From positions 1,056,115 to 1,120,114 of the forward strand of contig NZ_FRBQ01000001.1 of assembly GCF_900142655.1 (NCBI RefSeq): 64,000 nt of DNA, given 5' to 3'. Of this stretch, positions 9,015-18,146 are shown one piece after another (the stretch's first letter is position 1; each line of letters starts with the position of its first letter). Both the position numbers and the translations under genes were made by a program. The notes beneath the pieces are model-generated. The model searched no databases, was not told where the DNA came from, and worked only from the letters and a program-made list of their open reading frames with translations. This DNA is from Phytopseudomonas punonensis (GTDB lineage Bacteria; Pseudomonadota; Gammaproteobacteria; Pseudomonadales; Pseudomonadaceae).

Positions 9015-9893
9015 TCAGGCCTTGCAGCTGGCCGGTGCCCAGTCACCCATATCCGGGTTGTTGCACACGTCGCTGATAAGCGTACGGCCACGGGTGGCCA
9101 CCTGCTGGCTTTCCTTCTGCTTGGCCTGGGCCTGCTGCAGCGATTGCTCGGTGGTGATCACTTCCTTGGTGACCTTGGCGGTCGGCTTCGGCTGCTTGGC
9201 AGTGGCCACCTTGGTCACTTCCTTGCGCTCAACGCCTACGGTCTGCAGATCTTTCTCGTAGGCCTGGGTGTAGGTGTTGACGTTCTCGCCGGTGCGACCA
9301 TCGACCTTGGCCAACAGGGCATTGGTTTCGTTCAGGCCACTGACGATCTCGGCCAGGCGCTTGCGGCCATCGGCATCGCTGATCTTGTTGGCCTTGCGAT
9401 CGGCACGTAGCTGAGTGAACGCCTGCTGATAGCAACCCTGCGCAGCGGTGGCGTAACGGATGTTGCGGTCGATGTTCTGATTGTTGGTGTTGATATCGGT
9501 GGCGTAAGACGCCAAACGCGCGTTGTCATCACTGATCTGCTGCTGGCGCTGGTTGTAATAAGCCAGCGCACCACCGGCCAGGGCACCACCGGCAGCGCCG
9601 ATAGCAGCGTTACGGCCGCGCTTCTCGTCGTCGACCAATGCACCACCCAGAGCGCCCATCAGGCCGCCGGTTACGGCACCGATGGCAACGCTGCGGCTCA
9701 TCGCATCATCGGAGCTGCGCAGTTGGGTGACCGGCTCGTAGCACTGCGGAAAGAACTCGGCCTTGGTGGTCGAAGCGACCTGGGAGCTTGGCGAACCAGC
9801 ACAGCCGACCAGCAGCACGCTGGTGCAGGCCACAGCGGAAAGCAGTGCAGTGCGTATCGAGGAAAAAGCGGGAGCCTTGTTGAAAGTTTGCAT
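9015..9893 (-). CDS. tagQ: TagQ-like T6SS regulatory lipoprotein
   Basis: A 292-residue outer-membrane lipoprotein. The start at 9893 is chosen over the longer frame because it begins a lipoprotein signal with lipobox LLVGCAGS. A glycine-zipper segment follows (GAVTGGLMGALGGALVDD, then GAAGGALAGGALAYY), then a helical region and a Lys/Ala-rich tail. In P. aeruginosa HSI-I, TagQ anchors TagR at the inner face of the outer membrane and acts upstream of the PpkA kinase. The assignment rests mainly on its place directly before tagR, tagS and tagT plus its lipoprotein character. It is the last gene of the minus-strand operon. Confidence 0.75.
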   Translation of the reverse strand: MQTFNKAPAFSSIRTALLSAVACTSVLLVGCAGSPSSQVASTTKAEFFPQCYEPVTQLRSSDDAMSRSVAIGAVTGGLMGALGGALVDDEKRGRNAAIGAAGGALAGGALAYYNQRQQQISDDNARLASYATDINTNNQNIDRNIRYATAAQGCYQQAFTQLRADRKANKISDADGRKRLAEIVSGLNETNALLAKVDGRTGENVNTYTQAYEKDLQTVGVERKEVTKVATAKQPKPTAKVTKEVITTEQSLQQAQAKQKESQQVATRGRTLISDVCNNPDMGDWAPASCKA

Positions 9894-10043
9894 CGTCGTC
9901 GATCTCGTACTTGAGTGAGCGTTTATTCCATTCAGGCGGGGCCGAGTGACACCGCCTGCGTTTTCACGGCGACCGCCGTGGAATTGCCAAACCGACACCA
10001 GCCGCTCGCCGGTGCCTGCATTAATAACTACTGCGCGACCCTA

Positions 10044-11744
10044 TCAGGGTGCCAGCAACTGCTTGAGAATCACATCCGCATCAGCCTTGCGGTTCTTGCG
10101 ATATTCGCCCACGTGGTGCACGAACAGCGTAGCCCGGGTTACCAAGCTCTTGCCCAGAACCGGCTTGCGCGCCAGTTCTTCCTTGGTACGCTGGAACTGC
10201 GCCTGGATCACCGCGTTGCTGTAGCGCGTACCGTTTGCCAGGTTGTCGATATAAATCGCCAATGCACCGTCGAGTGCACTCTGCCCATTGGCCATCGCTG
10301 CTTCGAACAGTTTCGCCGAGGCTTCGTCCTTGGCGCTGCGAGCCTCGTCACGGCTCTTGCGCAGATTGGTCAGGCGAATGTTGTAGTTGTTGATCGTTTC
10401 GGCCACCAGTGCGGCCGACTGAATCAGGTTGCCAGCGGCATCCTCACGCTGCTTGGCGATCAACGAGACGCTGCGCTTGAGCTCTTCGTTGACGATTGCC
10501 AGGCGATCACGCAGTTGCGGATCGTCGCTGTTGGCAATTAGCCCATCGAGCAGCTTGGTGGCGTCCTGGTCTTCGTCGATCTCATCGGTGAGCGTGCTGA
10601 CTCGTCCTTCGTCCTTCCATTGCGCAAACAGTTCCTTGTATCGCGAACGGGGCGCCGACAACGCGCCAATCGACACACGAAAACCGGTGGTTTCATTGCG
10701 CTGCTCGGTGCCATCGGCCCCAAACAACGGGTATTCACGGCGCATGCCGGTGAACAGGGTCATCTCCCCTTCCAGATAATTGCCGCCCTTGACCACGAAG
10801 CCACCGTAGGTGCCCTGACGGCGCCCGGCATGCACCAGCTGGAAGGACTCCTGGACCATCTCCGCGGCGTTGCCGATCACGTCGAACATACCAATAGGGT
10901 TTGGCTTCTTCAGGCCGATGGGCAACAGCCGCGCGTTCTGCCCAGTGCCACCAGATACCTGATTGAATACCGCCCAGTCGCCCAGCGGGCCGTCACTATC
11001 ACTGCCCTCAACCGGGCGCGGGAAAAGCCGTGCTTCAAGTTGCTGGCGACTCACCGCATGGCCGCCGCGGGCGGCGTATTCCCACTCCACCTCAGTGGGC
11101 AGGCGCACGAAGCCCTGGCCGCCGTCTTCACGGTTACCGCTGCGGCCACTGACCGGCAGCAGGTCACGGTGGTTCTTCAGCAACCAGGCGCTGTACACCG
11201 CGGCGAAACGCTCGGCGTCGAAGCGCGACAGGTTGACCTTGGGCAGCCGCCCGGCCATCCCGGCCGGCGCCTCGCAGGCTGGTGGCTCACCTTCTCCAGC
11301 CAGGGACGGCGCCTGGGCCATCACCAAGTCGTACTGGCGCTGGGTCACCTCGTACTTGCCGATGAAATACAGCATCGGTTTGAGCGGGGTCACGCCGTCA
11401 GCCTTGGGCAGCTCGCCGCGCACCTTGGCCTGCCAGTCCTTGGACAGGTCGCTAAGGGTGAACTGACCGTTGATGTAGTCGCGCCGGTAACCGGAAATGA
11501 ACGACTGCTGATAACCCGGTTCGCCTTCGCTGAAGGGGTAACCGAGGGTCACTTCGTGGTCATCCAGCGAACCCTTGGCGAGCACATAGACATGCCGGAA
11601 TACCATTTGCCCATCGCAGGGCAGCGGCAGGCTGACGTCGCCCTTGAGCGGCTTGGGGTTGTAGAGCGGATCAGCATCGGGCTCAGCCCAGGCAGCACTG
11701 GCCAGGCATGAGAGAACCAGGGTGGCGCTGAGCACCTTATACAT
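10044..11744 (-). CDS. tagR: TagR-like formylglycine-generating-enzyme-fold protein, activator of PpkA
   Basis: A 566-residue exported protein with a signal peptide (MYKVLSATLVLSCLASAAWA) and a sulfatase-modifying-factor (SUMF1) type domain, roughly residues 60-360. The domain is visible in motifs such as VEWEYAARGG, NPIGMFDVIGNAAEMVQ, KGGNYL and TGFRVSIG. The remaining ~200 residues are helical. In P. aeruginosa, TagR is a periplasmic partner of TagQ that promotes PpkA autophosphorylation; no enzymatic role is established. The start at 11744 is set by the signal peptide and overlaps the tagS stop by 8 bases, indicating translational coupling. Confidence 0.85.
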   Translation of the reverse strand: MYKVLSATLVLSCLASAAWAEPDADPLYNPKPLKGDVSLPLPCDGQMVFRHVYVLAKGSLDDHEVTLGYPFSEGEPGYQQSFISGYRRDYINGQFTLSDLSKDWQAKVRGELPKADGVTPLKPMLYFIGKYEVTQRQYDLVMAQAPSLAGEGEPPACEAPAGMAGRLPKVNLSRFDAERFAAVYSAWLLKNHRDLLPVSGRSGNREDGGQGFVRLPTEVEWEYAARGGHAVSRQQLEARLFPRPVEGSDSDGPLGDWAVFNQVSGGTGQNARLLPIGLKKPNPIGMFDVIGNAAEMVQESFQLVHAGRRQGTYGGFVVKGGNYLEGEMTLFTGMRREYPLFGADGTEQRNETTGFRVSIGALSAPRSRYKELFAQWKDEGRVSTLTDEIDEDQDATKLLDGLIANSDDPQLRDRLAIVNEELKRSVSLIAKQREDAAGNLIQSAALVAETINNYNIRLTNLRKSRDEARSAKDEASAKLFEAAMANGQSALDGALAIYIDNLANGTRYSNAVIQAQFQRTKEELARKPVLGKSLVTRATLFVHHVGEYRKNRKADADVILKQLLAP

Positions 11745-12933
11745 GACGCAATCCTTCCGAGGCTTCCAGGTGAGCCGCCCGCCAGCCACCGGCAGCGGCA
11801 GCGAGCACGCAGCACAGCAAGGTGGCCAGTGCCGCCAACAGATAATGGGAGAACAACAGGCGGCAAGCATATTCGCCGGACGCCGACTGGAACAACAGGT
11901 TCAGCCCGCTGGCAGCCAGGCCGTACAGCAGCGCCGAAAGCAACAGGCTGGCGATACCGGTATAGAGCGCCTGCACCACCACGAAAGCAACCAGCGCCGC
12001 AGCGGGGAAACCAAGCAGACGCAGCACGGCCAGCTCATGCCGTTTGCGTGCCACCGCGCCCAGGGTGCCGGCAGCCAGCGCGGCGAAAGCGCCCGCCAGC
12101 GACAAGCAGGCGACCGACCAGAACACCCACGCCAGGTTGCGGCTCAGCGCGCGCACCCCGGCGACAGCCTCAGCCTGGGTCGCCACTGCCTGGCGGGACT
12201 GCTGGAAGTACTGGCGCAGGCTTTCCACACCATCCAGATCCCGGGCGTAGAGGCGGAAACTCGGGTAGATGCGCTCGCGCTGCGCCTCGGGCTGCTCGCC
12301 CGGCCAGCCAAAGGCCGGCACCGCCAGGCCATCGCGATAGTCTTCGGCGGCCTCCAGCAGGCTAAGCGGCGCGAACAATGCATCCCGGGAGAATGCCGCT
12401 ACCGGCAAGACAGCCTGCACCCGCAGGCTGGTTTGGGCAACTTGCGGCTGGCCGGCCACGCTGCGTCCGAAACCGGCCCGCAGCTCATCGCCGGCTGACA
12501 CACCAAGTTTTTCCGCTGCGCTTTGGCTGAGCAGCACGCTGCGCGTATCAACGGGAACAGGCAGACTGCCAAGCAGCGGGTCACCATCGGCGGTCGGTAG
12601 CATTTCCACGATGAGCGTCTGCTCTGGCCCCTGCAGCTCAGCGGTCGCGGCGATCTGCCGGGTACGCGGGATCACGAAGCCGACATCCTCGCGCAAGGCC
12701 AGCGCCTCGATGCTCTGCAAATTGAAACGGGCGCCACCCAAGGGAATGATCTCGCGCACCCCAGGGTCACGTTCCAGGCGCTCGGTCAGCGTGGTAACCA
12801 GGCCGAACTTGAGACCGAACAGCACCAGCAAGGGTGCGATGACCGCCGCCAGGGCAAGGATCGCGCACCAGGACAGCCGCGCGTCGCAGCGATAATCCTG
12901 CCACGCCAGGCGAGCGAACAGTGCCAGGCGCAT
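11737..12933 (-). CDS. tagS: TagS, ABC transporter permease of the T6SS threonine-phosphorylation pathway
   Basis: A 398-residue FtsX/MacB-like permease. It has one N-terminal transmembrane helix (ILALAAVIAPLLVLFGLKFG), a periplasmic domain of about 200 residues, and three C-terminal helices (AWVFWSVACLSLAGAFAAL, FPAAALVAFVVVQALYTGI, HYLLAALATLLCCVLAAAAG). It pairs with the TagT ATPase. In P. aeruginosa the TagST complex relays an envelope signal to PpkA, allowing the T6SS to respond to incoming attacks; no exported substrate is known. Its start codon overlaps the tagT stop (TAATG). Confidence 0.88.
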   Translation of the reverse strand: MRLALFARLAWQDYRCDARLSWCAILALAAVIAPLLVLFGLKFGLVTTLTERLERDPGVREIIPLGGARFNLQSIEALALREDVGFVIPRTRQIAATAELQGPEQTLIVEMLPTADGDPLLGSLPVPVDTRSVLLSQSAAEKLGVSAGDELRAGFGRSVAGQPQVAQTSLRVQAVLPVAAFSRDALFAPLSLLEAAEDYRDGLAVPAFGWPGEQPEAQRERIYPSFRLYARDLDGVESLRQYFQQSRQAVATQAEAVAGVRALSRNLAWVFWSVACLSLAGAFAALAAGTLGAVARKRHELAVLRLLGFPAAALVAFVVVQALYTGIASLLLSALLYGLAASGLNLLFQSASGEYACRLLFSHYLLAALATLLCCVLAAAAGGWRAAHLEASEGLRHV

Positions 12934-13649
12934 TAGCCGTGCTCCGTCAGGCGCGCGGTGACCAGGCCGTCGCCCTGCTGCTCGACCCGCAGGTGCATGG
13001 GTGTCAGGCCGTAACGCTCGGCCAGGGCCTGATCATGGGTGGAGATCACCAGGCACAGATCACGGGCCGCCGCCTGCTCCACCAGCAGCTGCATGACCCG
13101 CTCGGCGTTCAATGGATCGAGGGAGGCGGTCGGTTCGTCGGCCAGCACGATGGCTGGGCGATGGGCCAGGGCGCGGGCAATGCTCACCCGCTGACGCTGC
13201 CCGACCGACAGGCGCCCAGGCTGGCGTTCGAGCAGATCGGCAATGCCCAATTGCTCGGCCAGTTGCTCGACCACACCCTCAACGGGCAGGCCTAGCAACT
13301 CACGGGGTAGCTGGATGTTGCCGCGCACGGTCAGGAAGCCAAGCAACCCGCCGGTCTGCAGCACGTAGCCAAAGACCTGGGCACGCAGCGCAGCCAGCTC
13401 GTCATGCTTGCCCTGGCGCCACAGCTCGGCAAGATCAAGAGCATTTGCACCATCGCCCCAACGCTGGTCGCCGCCGGGATCTGGCGACAGCACCAGCGCC
13501 AGCAAATCGAGCAGTGTGCTCTTGCCGCTGCCACTGGGCCCGATCAGGGCGATGCGCCGCCCGGCGCGCAACTGCAGCGCCGGGATTTCCAGACGATAAC
13601 GCTGCCCGTCGGTGCCGCGGGTTTTGCTGATCGCCCCGAAGGTGAGCAT
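12933..13649 (-). CDS. tagT: TagT, ABC transporter ATPase
   Basis: A 238-residue ABC ATPase of the LolD/MacB subclass. Walker A GPSGSGKST is at residues 37-45, the signature is LSVGQRQRVS, Walker B is IVLADEP, and the switch His is in ISTHDQ. It supplies ATP hydrolysis for TagS in the signalling module upstream of PpkA. The gene overlaps tagS at its 3' end and ppkA at its 5' end by one or a few bases, so the block is translationally coupled. Confidence 0.9.
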   Translation of the reverse strand: MLTFGAISKTRGTDGQRYRLEIPALQLRAGRRIALIGPSGSGKSTLLDLLALVLSPDPGGDQRWGDGANALDLAELWRQGKHDELAALRAQVFGYVLQTGGLLGFLTVRGNIQLPRELLGLPVEGVVEQLAEQLGIADLLERQPGRLSVGQRQRVSIARALAHRPAIVLADEPTASLDPLNAERVMQLLVEQAAARDLCLVISTHDQALAERYGLTPMHLRVEQQGDGLVTARLTEHG

Positions 13650-16600
13650 CAGGGCAATGTCGACAGGGGCACGCGGTACAACGCGTCACCCGGGGCGGCA
13701 TCGCCGAAACGTACCCAGTTGGCCGTGTCGTTGTGGAAGGTTTCGTAGAGCTGGATCTTCGAGTCCAGCTCATCGATGAAGTCTTCCTGCTCGGCGACGC
13801 TGAGCGACAGCCACAGGTCCTGGCTCATGTTCAGCACCTTGCTGCGGTATGGCAGGCCGTCCAGGTACTCGCCGAGCACGCCGCTCTGCGCCAGGTTGCC
13901 GCCCTTGACCAGCGCTGAGGGGTCGCGGCTCATGTGCGCGCTGGCACTGGCGATCTCCTGGAAGAAGTCCTTCGGCGAGCTCTGCGTGCGCCGCGCCGCG
14001 TCGACCACCATGCGCAGCGACTGCTGGAGGTCGTTGAGCTGCAGCTTGGTGAGCAACACGCAGACCTGGAAAGCCGGCAGGGCCGGGTCGGTGATATCGC
14101 GGTCGCTGGTCCAGGCGGTGACCACCTGGGGCGCACGCGCCTGACTCTGGTGGCCGAGGAAATCCATGTGCATGGCGTAGCCGACCGCCGCGGACTTGTC
14201 GGCAATGCTCGCGCCGCCCTTGGGTTCGGGCAGGCTGCTGTCGGTACGCACCTGATGCACCAGGTCGGCGAAGGCGCTGCCGATCTGCGAAACGCTCTGC
14301 CCGAAGGCATTCACATCGCCGCCGGCCACCGGCACATAGAGGTCGCCGATACGCGGGTTGGGGTCGGCGGTGAGGCTGCGGTACTGCTGCTCGGCGAAAC
14401 CATGGTTGCGTTTGCCGGCCGGGGTTTTCAGGTGCAGGGCGTATATCTTGATCTGCTTGCGCAGCGCCGCCTCGCGCACTTCGGCCTCGTTCATCTGCGT
14501 CAGCCCCAGCGGGTCGCTCTTGCGCAGCGCACCGGCGTCGCTGACCAACAGAATCAGGCGGCCGCCGTAGCCATTCCAGTCCATACCATCGACGGCCTGC
14601 ATAACACCGGCAAAGGCGTCTTCGTTGAAGTCATGACTGGACACATCGGTCGCCTTGATCTGCTGCGCCAGCTGCAGGAAGCGCTCGGGATCGCGGCCCT
14701 GCTCCAGGCTGACCAGGGTCTTGGCGGTGTATTCCAGGCCTGGGGTCTTGCTGGTGTTGCTGCGGAAACCGACCATGCCGAAGCTGACGCTGTCCAGATC
14801 GCCGCGGTTGGCGATCTGGCCTTGCAGTTCGTGCACCACGTCGCGCACGCGGTCGATGTAGGGCTGCATCGATACCGAGGTGTCGACCACCAGCACGATG
14901 GCCGTTTTGAAGCCATCCGGGCGAGCCGCTGGCGCACTGTCGGTCTGGGCTTGCGGGGCACTGCCCGGATCGATGGAGGCGACGTTGAGCAGCTGCAGCG
15001 GCTGGCCGTTGGCGTCGAAGGTTTCCTCGGAGTCGAAGATCGGCAACAGGTAGAACTGATCCTGTGGCACGGCGCTGCCGCCAGGCTCGACCGCCACCAC
15101 GTTGTGGCCGGTGCCCTTGAGCGCTTCACGCAGGGCTTCGCGGGCGCGTGCCGGCTCGGCCAGTAACTGCTCCAGGGCCGAGGCGTCACGCACGAACATC
15201 ACCGGCGCGCGGCCCGAGCGCTCGGTGAACTTGAGCACCAGACTCTGCTTCCAGTCGCTGACCGCATTGGCCGGCAGCCAGCCATCACGACGGCCATCGG
15301 TGGAGGCGCCGATCTGCAGCCAGGGCTGGCCGTCGATGTCCTGACGGGCATAGACGTAGAACACCGAGAACGCCGGCATGTCCTTACCGCCGGTGCCGCC
15401 CGCTTCATCGGCGAGCTTGGCGCCCGGTTTGGTCAGCACGCGCTGGAACAGGGTCTTCTTGCCGGGCATCAGCAGCGGGCGATCACCGCCGTCGCTGTCG
15501 GCCACCGCCGAGATCGGCCCGGCTTCGCCACTGGGCTGAGCCTGGGACTGAGATTGGACCTGAACCGGCTGGCCGGCGATGGGCGGCGAAGCAGACGGCG
15601 CAGTATCGGAGCCCAACAGCCAGTAGCCACAACCAGCCAGCAACAGCACGCCAGCCAGCGAGGCGCCGAAGATCAGCGGCTTTTTGCTGGCACCGGCATT
15701 GCCCTGGCGCACCGAAGACGCCAGCGGTGATGGCTGCGGCCGCGGCGCCGCCGTGGGTTCAGCGGCAGGGGCATGGGTCGGAATCTGCACAGAAACTGGG
15801 GCCAGCGGCGGCACACTGGCGTCACTTGGCGTATCGCCAGCCGCAGGCAGCACCAGCGGCTGGAACAGGGTGGCGTCGTCAGCGGGAGTCTGCAGGCGAT
15901 CCAGGGCGGCGATCAGCTCGGCGGCGTCAGCGAAGCGCTCCTTGGGATCCTTGGCCAGCAAACGCTCGAGAATCGGCTGATAGCGGCCATGCACCATGGG
16001 CAGAGCCGGCAGCGGCTCGGTCAGGTGCGCGAGCGCCGTGGACAGCGAATCGCTGCCGGTATAGGGCAGCTTGCCGGTGAGAATTTCATAGAGCACCACG
16101 CCCAGGGCATACAGGTCAGCGCGACCATCGATGTCCAGCCCGCGGGCCTGCTCGGGGCTCATGTAGCTGGGTGTGCCAACGGCAAAACCGGCCTGGGTGA
16201 ACTGGGTGCGATCGTCCAGCGCCTTGGCGATACCGAAGTCGCTGAGCACCGCGGTGCCGTCGGCACGGAACAAGATGTTGGCCGGCTTCACATCGCGGTG
16301 CACCATGCCCTGGGCATGAGCGTAACCAAGGGCCGAGGCGATCTGGCGAATCCACACCAGCCCCTGATCGATGCTCAGGCCCGCCGAGATACGCTCCTTG
16401 AGCGTGCCGTTGGGCAGGTATTCCATGGCCATGTAATAGAGGCTGCCGACATTGCCGATATCATGGATGGTCACGGTATTGGGATGCGACAGCCGCGCCA
16501 GGGTCTTGCCCTCGCGCAGAAAGCGCTCGCAAAAGGTCGGATCGGCGGCCAGCGAGGCGGCCATCACCTTGAGCGCCACCTTGCGGTCGAGGGAACGCTG

Positions 16601-16678
16601 GGTCGCCAGGTAGACCACGGCCATCGCGCCATCGCCCAGCTCGCGTTCGATGTCGTAACCCGGTATTTGCATGTCCAT
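13649..16678 (-). CDS. ppkA: PpkA, transmembrane Ser/Thr protein kinase controlling T6SS assembly
   Basis: A 1009-residue Hanks-type kinase. The cytoplasmic kinase domain is residues 1-270 with catalytic Lys37 (VALK), the HRDVKP loop (127-132, Asp129) and DFG in LSDFGIAK. A Pro/Ala-rich linker follows, then one transmembrane helix near 331-354. The periplasmic part has a short SH3-like segment and a von Willebrand A domain with MIDAS motif DTSVS near residue 597. In P. aeruginosa, PpkA phosphorylates Fha1 in response to TagQRST and switches on secretion; PppA reverses this. The length agrees with the family. It lies between pppA and tagT in one operon. Confidence 0.95.
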   Translation of the reverse strand: MDMQIPGYDIERELGDGAMAVVYLATQRSLDRKVALKVMAASLAADPTFCERFLREGKTLARLSHPNTVTIHDIGNVGSLYYMAMEYLPNGTLKERISAGLSIDQGLVWIRQIASALGYAHAQGMVHRDVKPANILFRADGTAVLSDFGIAKALDDRTQFTQAGFAVGTPSYMSPEQARGLDIDGRADLYALGVVLYEILTGKLPYTGSDSLSTALAHLTEPLPALPMVHGRYQPILERLLAKDPKERFADAAELIAALDRLQTPADDATLFQPLVLPAAGDTPSDASVPPLAPVSVQIPTHAPAAEPTAAPRPQPSPLASSVRQGNAGASKKPLIFGASLAGVLLLAGCGYWLLGSDTAPSASPPIAGQPVQVQSQSQAQPSGEAGPISAVADSDGGDRPLLMPGKKTLFQRVLTKPGAKLADEAGGTGGKDMPAFSVFYVYARQDIDGQPWLQIGASTDGRRDGWLPANAVSDWKQSLVLKFTERSGRAPVMFVRDASALEQLLAEPARAREALREALKGTGHNVVAVEPGGSAVPQDQFYLLPIFDSEETFDANGQPLQLLNVASIDPGSAPQAQTDSAPAARPDGFKTAIVLVVDTSVSMQPYIDRVRDVVHELQGQIANRGDLDSVSFGMVGFRSNTSKTPGLEYTAKTLVSLEQGRDPERFLQLAQQIKATDVSSHDFNEDAFAGVMQAVDGMDWNGYGGRLILLVSDAGALRKSDPLGLTQMNEAEVREAALRKQIKIYALHLKTPAGKRNHGFAEQQYRSLTADPNPRIGDLYVPVAGGDVNAFGQSVSQIGSAFADLVHQVRTDSSLPEPKGGASIADKSAAVGYAMHMDFLGHQSQARAPQVVTAWTSDRDITDPALPAFQVCVLLTKLQLNDLQQSLRMVVDAARRTQSSPKDFFQEIASASAHMSRDPSALVKGGNLAQSGVLGEYLDGLPYRSKVLNMSQDLWLSLSVAEQEDFIDELDSKIQLYETFHNDTANWVRFGDAAPGDALYRVPLSTLP

Positions 16679-16761
16679 GCTATTCGGTCTTCCGAGGCCA
16701 CCCCGAGAACCCCGGGCGTAGCAGCTGTCTGGATGGTGAGTGGAGCAGACGCCGTGGCGGC

Positions 16762-17490
16762 CTAGCCGGCCTTGATCACCACGGCGGTAATATTATCCGG
16801 CGCGCCCCGGGTCAAGCCAAGGTGCACCAGGCTACGCACCACTTGGTAAGGATCTTCGTGGCCCAGCACTTCACGCAGTTCGTAATCTTCAACCGTCTTG
16901 TTCAGGCCGTCACTGCAGAGCAGGAAGGTGTCGCCTGGGCGCACGTCCAGCCGGGCGGTTTCCAGCTCCAGCTCATCCTGCACGCCAAGCGCGCGGGTGA
17001 CGATATTGCCCATGGGGTGAGTACGCGCTGCCTCGTCATCAAGCAGGCCACTGTCGACCAGTTCCTGCACGTAGCTGTGGTCACGGCTGATCGGCTGCAG
17101 GTCACCGTTGCGCAGCCGGTACAGGCGGCTGTCACCGGCCCACAGGCAGAGCGCTTCGTCGCCCCGTGCAGCCAGCACCACCACGGTGCTGCCCATGGTT
17201 GCGCCGCCGCGCTTCTGCGCTTCAACACGTACCTGATCATTGACCTGATCCAGGGTGTCGATGATCGCACCCCGATAGGTGTCGAGTACCGCGCTGGGCG
17301 GCAAGCTGCGCAGGCTGTCGATGATCAGGCTACTGACGAAATCGCCACTGGCGTGCCCACCCATGCCATCGGCGACAGCCCACAGGCCATTGTCCGGAGC
17401 ATCCAGGCAGGCGTCCTCATTGATCTTGCGCACCATGCCGACATGGGTGTGGCTGGCTGACTGGTAGCGGGTGACGGTCGACGGGATCAT
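16762..17490 (-). CDS. pppA: PppA, PP2C-family Ser/Thr phosphatase antagonist of PpkA
   Basis: A 242-residue soluble metal-dependent phosphatase. PP2C motifs in order: NEDACL (metal Asp), VADGMGGHASG, GSTVVVLA, WAGDSRLYR, LLCSDGL and the closing GAPDNITAVVI. In P. aeruginosa it dephosphorylates Fha1 and turns the T6SS off; loss gives constitutive firing. The start at 17490 is chosen because it overlaps the tagF stop in the ATGA style and removes an unrelated 37-codon extension. A gap of about 80 bases separates it from ppkA. Confidence 0.95.
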   Translation of the reverse strand: MIPSTVTRYQSASHTHVGMVRKINEDACLDAPDNGLWAVADGMGGHASGDFVSSLIIDSLRSLPPSAVLDTYRGAIIDTLDQVNDQVRVEAQKRGGATMGSTVVVLAARGDEALCLWAGDSRLYRLRNGDLQPISRDHSYVQELVDSGLLDDEAARTHPMGNIVTRALGVQDELELETARLDVRPGDTFLLCSDGLNKTVEDYELREVLGHEDPYQVVRSLVHLGLTRGAPDNITAVVIKAG

Positions 17491-18146
17491 GGCTGGCCTC
17501 CCGCGGACTCGCTGAGCAACCTGCAGAACGCCTCGGCCGGCGGTAACCCGGCAAAGCGCACCAGCCCGGGCGCTACACGCTCGGAGCCATTGCCCCACCA
17601 CAGGCTGGCGCCACTCCAGGCCTGCTGCATCAGGGCCAGGCCGCGGCCCTGAGGATTATCCACAGGCCAGATGGCGGCGCCGCTGGCGTCCCAGCGCGGC
17701 CCGTTGCAAGTCGCCAATTGCGGGCTACCCAAGGCTTCGACACCGCGCTCGAAAATTTCGGCATCGGCGCCCTCCTCCAGCGTCGAGAGCAGCAGTCCTT
17801 CGGCACGCTCGAACCAGTCGTCAGCGCCGCTGATCAGCTGGCCGATATCGGTATCCGCCGGTAACGGCAGCGCGATGGTCAGCGGGAAATATCGCCCCAC
17901 CCGGTCGACGCTGGGCATCATCACCCCGCACACCGGCTCGGCCCCGAGCAGGCCGGGCGCCACGGCGAAACGCCACAGCGGGCTGACCAGGTAGGCGTCC
18001 AACCAGGCCTCGCCAAGCGTCTGCTGGCTGGCCGCCAACCCCGCCGCCAGCCAGGTATCCCAGGCCTCGATAAACGTCGGGCTCAAACCGCGATGAATGA
18101 AATCTCCCCGTACGGCCAGCTTGCCGTAGAAACCTGGTGTACTCAC
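17487..18146 (-). CDS. tagF: TagF, post-translational T6SS repressor
   Basis: A 219-residue TagF/SciT-family protein. It has the family N-terminus GFYGKLAVRGDFIHRGL and conserved blocks PLWRFAVAPG, GVMMPSVDRVGRYFPL and SLWWGNG. TagF holds the T6SS off independently of PpkA, in P. aeruginosa by binding Fha. The GTG at 18146 is used: it overlaps the tssM stop (GTGA), a GGAG lies upstream, and the family begins at this point. Here TagF and PppA are separate genes; some species fuse them. Confidence 0.92.
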   Translation of the reverse strand: MSTPGFYGKLAVRGDFIHRGLSPTFIEAWDTWLAAGLAASQQTLGEAWLDAYLVSPLWRFAVAPGLLGAEPVCGVMMPSVDRVGRYFPLTIALPLPADTDIGQLISGADDWFERAEGLLLSTLEEGADAEIFERGVEALGSPQLATCNGPRWDASGAAIWPVDNPQGRGLALMQQAWSGASLWWGNGSERVAPGLVRFAGLPPAEAFCRLLSESAGGQP

